From assembly GCA_900544175.1 (NCBI GenBank), contig UQUN01000009.1:16664-80663 (forward strand): a DNA stretch of 64,000 nucleotides. The letters are read 5' to 3'. This DNA comes from an uncultured Alistipes sp. (GTDB taxonomy: Bacteria; Bacteroidota; Bacteroidia; Bacteroidales; UBA932). The notes beneath the pieces were generated by a model, which was given only the letters and a program-made list of their open reading frames with translations, searched no databases and had not been told where the DNA came from. Both the position numbers and the translations under genes were made by a program. Below, in pieces: positions 58,929 to 64,000 of the stretch. The stretch's first letter is position 1. Every line of letters begins with the position of its first letter.

Positions 58929-58988
58929 GGTATTTTTCTCAATAATCCAAATTATGTATGTCTGATGCTCTTGTCCGAGTCCTGCATA

Positions 58989-61265
58989 CTAATCTGCCAA
59001 AAGATACTGTCGTGTGACAGAGCGCGGCTCGGACATCACTCCGAAGGGTACCCCGCTGTAGAGCAGCTCGCCGCCTGAGCCGCCTCCGTAGGGGCCGAGC
59101 TCGATGAGCCAGTCGGCGGACTTAATCAGACCGGTGTTGTGCTCCACGAGGATGACGGTGTTGCCGGCGGAGACCATCGAGCGGAACAGCCGGGTGATGT
59201 GTTCCACATCCTTGAAATGCAGGCCATCGGTAGGCTCGTCGAGGATGAATATCCTGCGGCTCTGGCCGAGACGGGAAGTGAGTTTCATGCGCTGGAGCTC
59301 CCCTCCGGAAAGAGTAGACAGGGCCTGGTTGAGATGCAGGTACACCAGCCCGACCTCCATCAGGGGGCGCAGTTTCTCCTCTATCACCGTACCGGCGAAA
59401 TACCGGGACGCCGCCCGCACCGTCATGTCCATGACCTGGGCGATATTGTACTCCCCCCGGATTCTGTACTGCAGGGCCTCCGGCGAATAGCGCAGGCCGC
59501 CGCAGGCCTCGCAGACCGTCTCCACCGAATCCATGAAGGCCATTTCGGAGACTATCACCCCCTTGCCGCCGCAGACCGGACAGCCTCCCTTCGAGTTGAA
59601 CGCAAACCAGTCGGCACTGACCTTGTTCTCCTTGGCAAATATTTTCCTTATATCGTCGGCCACCCCCATATAGGTCGCGGGCGTGGAGCGGAGACTGGCC
59701 CCGATATTTTTCTGGCTGATGTACTCTATGTCATCCTGCTGCGGGCAGCTGTCCATCAGGCACTGTATCAGAGAGCTTTTGCCCGATCCGGCCACTCCCG
59801 CCACGACTGTAAGCACCCCGAGGGGAAAATCCACCGTGATTCCCTTCAGATTGTGCAGACTGGCATTCTCCACCCTAAGCCATCCGGCAGGTTCCAGCGG
59901 AGCAGGGTTGAACTCCCGGTCCGCCTCCAGCATACGCCCCGTGTCCGTACCGCTCGCCACCAGCCCCTCCAGCGGTCCTTCGTACATTATCCGGCCCCCT
60001 TCCATTCCGGCTCCCGGCCCCATGTCCACGATGTGGTCGGCGATGCGGATCATCTCCCGGTGGTGCTCCACGAGCAGGACAGTATTGCCGTGGTCCCGGA
60101 GCTTGCGGACCGAGTTCTTCAGCAGGGCGATATCGTGGTTGTGCAGGCCGACACTGGGCTCGTCGAGGATGTACAGCAGGTCGGACAGCGAGGAATTGAT
60201 GTATTTTGCGATCTTGCACCGCTGGGCCTCGCCTCCGGACAGGGTTCCCACGGCCCGGTCCAGGGTCAGATAGCCTAAGCCGATCTCCTCCAGTGCATAG
60301 AGCCGGCTCAGGACGGCCTGCCGGATATCCTGGGCCAACGGACCGGCGAGCATACTGCCCGGCTCCGGGTCGCGCATCCATTCCGCCAGTTCCGAAACGG
60401 ACATGGCCGTCACCTCCGCGATATTCTTTCCGTCAATGCGGCAGGAAAGCACCTTGGGATTGAGGCGAGTGCCTCCGCAGTCGGGACACACTCCGGTACG
60501 CAGCATGGGGTCCAGGACCTTGCGGTGCAGCAGACCTTCCTCCGAATTGATGATGCTGCGGTACATCCTCGGCACCAGGCCCTCGTACTTCGCGGTCTTA
60601 GGCCAGTTGGAGGGAGGGTTCTTCAGACGTATCTGCGGCGAATACAGGAACAGGTCCAGTTCCTCGGGAGTGTAGTCCCGTATCTTCTTGTCCAGGTCGA
60701 ACAGACCGCTGTGGGCATAGCGTATCCACCTCCAGCCGCCCTTGTGGAATGCGATGTAGTGTATCGTGTCCTCGTCATTGAGGCTCTTGTCGAAGTCCAC
60801 CAATTTGTGGATGTCCAGCTCCCGTATCTCCCCCAAACCGGAGCACCGCGGACAGCTGCCCTGGGGATGGTTGAAGGAAAATGTGTCGGAATATCCCACA
60901 AAAGGCTGCCCGACGCGGGAGAACAGCAGTCTCAGCAGCGGGTGGATATCGGTGTAAGTGGCTACTGTCGAGCGGGAGTTGGAGGCAGGTTTCTTCTGGT
61001 CAATGACAATGGCCACCGGCAGGTTGTCAATGCTGCCCACGTGCGGACGGCCGTACTTGGGGAGGTACTGCTGCACGAATGAGGGGAATGTGTCGTTCAG
61101 TTCCCTGCGTGACCTGGCTGCAATGGTATCCAGCACCAGCGAGGACTTGCCTGAGCCAGACACTCCGGTGAACACCGTTATCTTATATTTCGGGATGCGC
61201 AGCGAGACATGCTGCAGGTTGTTCTCGTACGCATCATTGATCGTTATGTATTCTCTGTCTGCCAT
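58989..61265 (-). CDS. Short UvrA paralog (class II-like ABC ATPase)
   Basis: UvrA-family tandem ATPase of 758 residues from ATG 61265, clearly shorter than true UvrA (about 940). Both ATPase halves are present: Walker A in VFTGVSGSGKSSLVL and VAGVAGSGKSSLIQ; signatures TLSGGEAQRCKIAKY and TLSGGELQRMKLTSR; Walker B in ILDEPSVGLH and ILDEPTDGLH. Zinc-type Cys pairs occur at CPRCSGLG, CPDCGGTRL, CPVCGGKG and CEACGG. The roughly 90-residue UvrB-binding domain that should follow the first Walker A region is missing, so this probably does not load UvrB. Relatives act in drug tolerance or accessory DNA damage handling; substrate unknown here. Confidence 0.9.
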   Translation of the reverse strand: MADREYITINDAYENNLQHVSLRIPKYKITVFTGVSGSGKSSLVLDTIAARSRRELNDTFPSFVQQYLPKYGRPHVGSIDNLPVAIVIDQKKPASNSRSTVATYTDIHPLLRLLFSRVGQPFVGYSDTFSFNHPQGSCPRCSGLGEIRELDIHKLVDFDKSLNDEDTIHYIAFHKGGWRWIRYAHSGLFDLDKKIRDYTPEELDLFLYSPQIRLKNPPSNWPKTAKYEGLVPRMYRSIINSEEGLLHRKVLDPMLRTGVCPDCGGTRLNPKVLSCRIDGKNIAEVTAMSVSELAEWMRDPEPGSMLAGPLAQDIRQAVLSRLYALEEIGLGYLTLDRAVGTLSGGEAQRCKIAKYINSSLSDLLYILDEPSVGLHNHDIALLKNSVRKLRDHGNTVLLVEHHREMIRIADHIVDMGPGAGMEGGRIMYEGPLEGLVASGTDTGRMLEADREFNPAPLEPAGWLRVENASLHNLKGITVDFPLGVLTVVAGVAGSGKSSLIQCLMDSCPQQDDIEYISQKNIGASLRSTPATYMGVADDIRKIFAKENKVSADWFAFNSKGGCPVCGGKGVIVSEMAFMDSVETVCEACGGLRYSPEALQYRIRGEYNIAQVMDMTVRAASRYFAGTVIEEKLRPLMEVGLVYLHLNQALSTLSGGELQRMKLTSRLGQSRRIFILDEPTDGLHFKDVEHITRLFRSMVSAGNTVILVEHNTGLIKSADWLIELGPYGGGSGGELLYSGVPFGVMSEPRSVTRQYLLAD

Positions 61266-61400
61266 ATATCTTATTTCCAAATTGTCCGTCCCCATTTCCT
61301 TTTTCGTCCCATACCGCTTCCCGTCCTGCACCTCCACTGCACCACAACGGCAGCAAATCACGGGAAACACTGCCGTTGCGGAAGAAATCGCCTCACACCG

Positions 61401-61527
61401 CCATCAGGGAGTGCTGCCTCCTGGAGGTACGCGCTTCGCGCTATCCCTCCCACGCCTGCGGCGCGGGCCCCTCCCGTTCACGAAGCCACGGGCGGCTACG
61501 CCTCCAGGAGGCAGCACTCCCTGATGG
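61401..61527. repeat. Long palindromic repeat, member B
   Basis: A 127-bp element with perfect 27-bp inverted ends (CCATCAGGGAGTGCTGCCTC at the left outer end). The interior shares CCCTCCC strings and GGGCGGCTA with the repeat at 13128-13273, in the same order, although the ends are unrelated in sequence. It lies between the UvrA paralog and the LOG-type gene, next to the stop of the latter. Confidence 0.85.
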
Positions 61528-61552
61528 CCCGGATCGTTATTCACTCAGACGG

Positions 61553-62125
61553 TTACTCCCAGTTCAATACTTTCTCTACGATTTCTCCGACAGTGGAACA
61601 GAAGCAGGGAATGGCGGCATCGGTCTCCGACATGAAACCACGGGAAGCCATTGTCGCGAAAAGCTCACGCAGCGGATCGTAGTATCCGTCCGTATTGAGA
61701 ATGAACACTGGCTTGGAATGCTCGCACAACTGCCGGCCCAACAGCCAGCAGAAAAGTTCATGCATGGTGCCCCAGCTGCCCGGCAGCACGATGCAGGCCT
61801 GGCCCAGCTCTGTCATCTTCGCCACGCGGGAAGCCAGGTCCGGAGTCTCGACCATCTCCGCAAGTCCCTGTGCCCTCACCTCTATCCGGCGGTCCCTGGA
61901 CTCCTTCTTGCCCTTGAAATTCTTCGGGAACACTCCCGTAACCTTTCCTCCGGCCTCAATTGCCGCCGAGGCCATCGTCCACATTGTGCCTACTGATGCT
62001 CCGCCGTAGATTATTTCCACTCCGGCCTGTGCCAGACGGCGGCCGAGTTCTGCAGCATTGTCAGCATACTCCGGCGAATTTCCTGCCGCCGAACCTAAAT
62101 ACACCACAACTTTATTCAACACCAT
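61553..62125 (-). CDS. LOG-type (TIGR00730) nucleoside monophosphate phosphoribohydrolase
   Basis: Rossmann-fold protein of 190 residues from the LOG/YvdD family, which releases bases such as cytokinins from nucleoside 5'-monophosphates. VVYLGSAAGNSPEYADNA is the usual start and GGASVGTMWTMASAA the nucleotide loop. The catalytic motif, normally PGGxGTxxE, is PGSWGTMHE here (Ser in place of the second Gly, Glu kept). The family assignment is sound, the natural substrate in bacteria is unclear. It follows mnmA on the same strand after 170 bases. Confidence 0.88.
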   Translation of the reverse strand: MVLNKVVVYLGSAAGNSPEYADNAAELGRRLAQAGVEIIYGGASVGTMWTMASAAIEAGGKVTGVFPKNFKGKKESRDRRIEVRAQGLAEMVETPDLASRVAKMTELGQACIVLPGSWGTMHELFCWLLGRQLCEHSKPVFILNTDGYYDPLRELFATMASRGFMSETDAAIPCFCSTVGEIVEKVLNWE

Positions 62126-62295
62126 AAAGCACGCATTTTATCTACAATTCATTAAATATCACCATATTAACTTTCCACACGATGCGCTATGGCCAGTAAA
62201 AAAGGCCATAGGGCAACTACTGCATTCGCAAGCACCTAATTATCAACCGATAACAGAATCAGAACATGCCTCATACCCACAAAACGATACCGCCA
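62126..62295 (-). other. Gap between mnmA and the LOG-type gene with a hairpin
   Basis: CTATGGCC (62187-62194) pairs with GGCCATAG (62204-62211) around an A-rich loop. On the minus strand this follows the mnmA stop and could end its transcript, but no T run follows. Nothing else recognised in the 170 bases. Confidence 0.35.
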
Positions 62296-63624
62296 TCATT
62301 CCAAGATAACCCCGCTGCCGAGCATCTCCAGATCCTCCGGAGCGTACCAGACCGCGAACTGTCCGGGGGTTATGCCCCTCTGAGGCTGGTCGAAGACAAT
62401 GTACATCCCGTCGTCGAGGCAGTAAAGGGATGCCTGCTGCAGGGGCTGGCGGTAGCGTATCCGGACCAGATAGCGACGCACCTCCCCGGGGGACATCCGG
62501 AGGTCGCGGCGGATCCAGTGTACCTCGTCCGCATTTATCTTCAGGGCCCGGCGCATCAGACCGGGATGCTCATGTCCCTCCCCTACGTATATCGTATTGG
62601 TCTGCACGGAAGTATCGAGGACAAATATAGGCTCTCGGTGTCCTCCGATATTCAAGCCCTTGCGCTGCCCGATGGTATAGTACTGCGCTCCGATGTGGGT
62701 GCCTATTTTCTTGCCGTCACTCTCCTTATAGTGGTACGCCCTCGCCAGAGCCTTCACCTCATCCGGCGGCAGCGGACTGACTCCGTCCCTTATACCGGGG
62801 AGTGCCACAGCCCCATCAGCTGCTTCCTGCGCATCTGCCCGCACATCGCGGATTTCGGAAGAAACCGCATAGCCCGGATATTCCTTCAGGAGACTACCGT
62901 AGAAATCCGGAAAAATCTCCACCACATTGCCCTCTCTCGCAGCGAGTTTCTGCTGCAGGAACACCGGCAGGTCCACCTTGCCCACGAAGCAGATGCCCTG
63001 CGAGTCCTTCTTCTCCGCGCTGGGCAGCCCGGCCTCACGAGCCAGCCTGCGTACCTCCGGCTTGACGATATCCCCTATCGGGAAAAGCGCAGGAGCCAGC
63101 TGCTCCTGGGTCAGCTGACAGAGAAAATAGCTCTGGTCCTTGTTGCCGTCCGCCCCGGCCAGTATCCGGTATACAGGCCGACCGTCCGGACCATCCGTCA
63201 CATCCTTGCGGCAATAGTGCCCGGTGGCCACATAATCCGCCCCGAGATCCCTCGCCGCCTTCAGAAAAGCGTCGAACTTGATACGGCTGTTGCACATCAC
63301 ATCCGGATTGGGAGTACGGCCCTTGGCATATTCAGAGAACATATAGTCCACCACCTGATGCCGGTAAGTATCCGACAAGTCGATGAACTCGAAGGGTATG
63401 CCTATCTTCCGGGCCACCATCTCGGCCACCTTGCGGTCCTCCTCCCACTCACATTCCCCGTGCAGGGTCCCGGTGATATCGTGCCAGTTCTGCATGAACA
63501 ACGCAAATACATCGTACCCGGCCTGCTTGAGCAGCAGCGCAGCCACCGACGAATCCACACCGCCGGAAAGTCCGACAGCGATTCTCTTCCCACGCAGATC
63601 CTTGTTTATTACCATACCAGACAT
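62296..63624 (-). CDS. mnmA: tRNA-specific 2-thiouridylase
   Basis: Thiolates U34 of tRNA-Lys, -Glu and -Gln, 442 residues from ATG 63624. PP-loop in IAVGLSGGVDSSVAALLL; catalytic Cys in NPDVMCNSRIKF and the second Cys in DSQGICFVG; FEFIDLSDTYRHQVVDYM is a family block. An ATG at 63615 (MVINKDLRGKR) is an alternative; AGGAG lies 2 bases before the first and 11 before the second. A much longer frame reaches 63834 but runs through the SRP RNA gene antisense and the promoter, so it is not used. Some 60 residues longer than E. coli MnmA. Confidence 0.95.
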   Translation of the reverse strand: MSGMVINKDLRGKRIAVGLSGGVDSSVAALLLKQAGYDVFALFMQNWHDITGTLHGECEWEEDRKVAEMVARKIGIPFEFIDLSDTYRHQVVDYMFSEYAKGRTPNPDVMCNSRIKFDAFLKAARDLGADYVATGHYCRKDVTDGPDGRPVYRILAGADGNKDQSYFLCQLTQEQLAPALFPIGDIVKPEVRRLAREAGLPSAEKKDSQGICFVGKVDLPVFLQQKLAAREGNVVEIFPDFYGSLLKEYPGYAVSSEIRDVRADAQEAADGAVALPGIRDGVSPLPPDEVKALARAYHYKESDGKKIGTHIGAQYYTIGQRKGLNIGGHREPIFVLDTSVQTNTIYVGEGHEHPGLMRRALKINADEVHWIRRDLRMSPGEVRRYLVRIRYRQPLQQASLYCLDDGMYIVFDQPQRGITPGQFAVWYAPEDLEMLGSGVILE

Positions 63625-63657
63625 CTCTCCTAACTTTGGATTTTCAAAAATTCTGTG

Positions 63658-63693
63658 CAAATGTAGAAAATTTGGCGAAAATTTATATCTTTG
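63658..63693. promoter_or_regulatory. Divergent promoters, mnmA / SRP RNA
   Basis: TACATTTG on the minus strand (plus 63658-63665), about 34 bases before the mnmA ATG, and TATCTTTG on the plus strand (63686-63693), 6 bases before the SRP RNA. Both match the -7 consensus. Confidence 0.6.
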
Positions 63694-63698
63694 CAGTC

Positions 63699-63796
63699 GG
63701 GTAAGTCTTACACGACCAGCTCCCATCCAACCTCCCCAGGGCCGGAAGGCAGCAAGGACACGATGGTCGTAGCGGTGCGATGTAATCAGCTTACCC
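63699..63796 (+). ncRNA. ffs: Signal recognition particle RNA (4.5S type)
   Basis: A 98-nt RNA closed by GGGTAAG and CTTACCC. The apical part CCCCAGGGCCGGAAGGCAGCAAGG is the domain IV hairpin with its symmetric loop and the GGAA tetraloop-like tip, flanked by the CGACCA/TGGTCG stem. A T-rich run (CCCTTTTTCTTTT) follows directly and should terminate transcription. It works with Ffh to target proteins to the membrane. Confidence 0.92.
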
Positions 63797-63804
63797 TTTT
63801 TCTT

Positions 63805-64000
63805 TTCCATGTCCACAATTTTCCACAACGCCACCTATACGGCAACCCTGTCACATTGACAGACAGAAACAGCGGCACAATGGTCCAGTCGATTTTCAGT
63901 GGGGATACCCCCTGGGTCGCAAGAAACCTCTCCTAAAGCCACTTCCGCCGTCACGGGTGGCATGCCGGCTGCAAGCTGACCACATATCCGGATGCCCGAT
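63805..64000. other. Right end of window, nothing certain
   Basis: About 196 bases after the SRP RNA. The minus strand has an open frame ending with a TAG near 63839 and entering from beyond the edge (contains VTAEVALGEVSCDPGGIPTE), but it shows no family signature. I cannot call a gene here. Confidence 0.3.

Larger units (their letters stand above)
51873..58929 (-). repeat. B12 surface-uptake module, copy 2 (paralogous to 17259-24257)
   Basis: Same four genes in the same order with the same 4-base start/stop overlaps and a riboswitch-promoter block that appears identical. Differences: a frameshift near the btuB start, a palindromic repeat in the btuB leader, and an 8-residue Gly-rich addition (around TSGAGGSG) in the btuH-like stalk. 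Confidence 0.85.

Noticed and set aside
63625..63834. 70-residue N-terminal extension of MnmA
   Set aside because: It would run antisense through the SRP RNA and over the mnmA promoter box; the conserved protein starts at GKRIAVGLSGGVDSS.

Overview
The window looks like a chromosomal segment of a Bacteroidales bacterium with fairly high GC. The evidence is Bacteroidetes-type promoters (TAnnTTTG -7 boxes close to starts), a short primary sigma factor of 286 residues, many lipoproteins and TonB-dependent receptors, GH97 and PKD-like/DUF4988-type surface proteins. Rikenellaceae (Alistipes-like) is my best guess, but nothing in the sequence fixes the genus.

Layout. 1-6.7 kb (minus strand): a housekeeping run htrA/degQ, rpoD, an M3 peptidase, argS and the start of a YgiQ-type radical SAM gene. 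6.8-9.3 kb (plus): dnaN, a DnaQ-like exonuclease and an unknown protein. 9.3-17.2 kb: an HI0933-type flavoprotein, tRNA-Thr(CGT), a GH97 glycosidase fused by deletion onto a decayed nitroreductase, a long palindromic repeat, an FtsX/MacB-like permease, a zinc peptidase, and a broken toxin-antitoxin pair.

17.2-58.9 kb is a roughly 42-kb vitamin B12 island. It is framed by two paralogous surface-uptake operons (BtuB receptor, BtuG-like propeller, BtuH-like DUF4465 lipoprotein, PKD-like lipoprotein), each behind a cobalamin riboswitch. Between them lie nearly all genes of anaerobic cobalamin synthesis. The upper (corrin ring) pathway is one riboswitch-led operon: TonB receptor, lipoprotein CbiK, TonB receptor, CobJ-CbiC, CbiET, CbiG-CbiF, CbiJ-CbiD. 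The lower pathway is two operons without a visible riboswitch: CobU-CobT-CobS-CobC, and CbiA-PduO-CobQ-CobD-CbiB. A fourth riboswitch precedes nrdD, a gene for an nrdG-btuF fusion, and btuC and btuD. One B12 signal would therefore switch outer-membrane capture, inner-membrane import, ring synthesis and the B12-independent anaerobic ribonucleotide reductase. CbiL/CobI and the uroporphyrinogen methyltransferase are not in the window.

58.9-64 kb: a short UvrA paralog, a second member of the palindromic repeat family, a LOG-type protein, mnmA, and the SRP RNA gene.

The most unusual items are the NrdG-BtuF fusion, in which a cytoplasmic radical-SAM activase is joined to a periplasmic-type B12-binding lipoprotein domain through a signal-peptide-like segment; the 231-bp block that appears identical between the two riboswitches although the operons behind them have diverged; the lipoprotein CbiK between two TonB receptors; and a one-base frameshift in the second btuB. 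All readings are by eye, without database searches.
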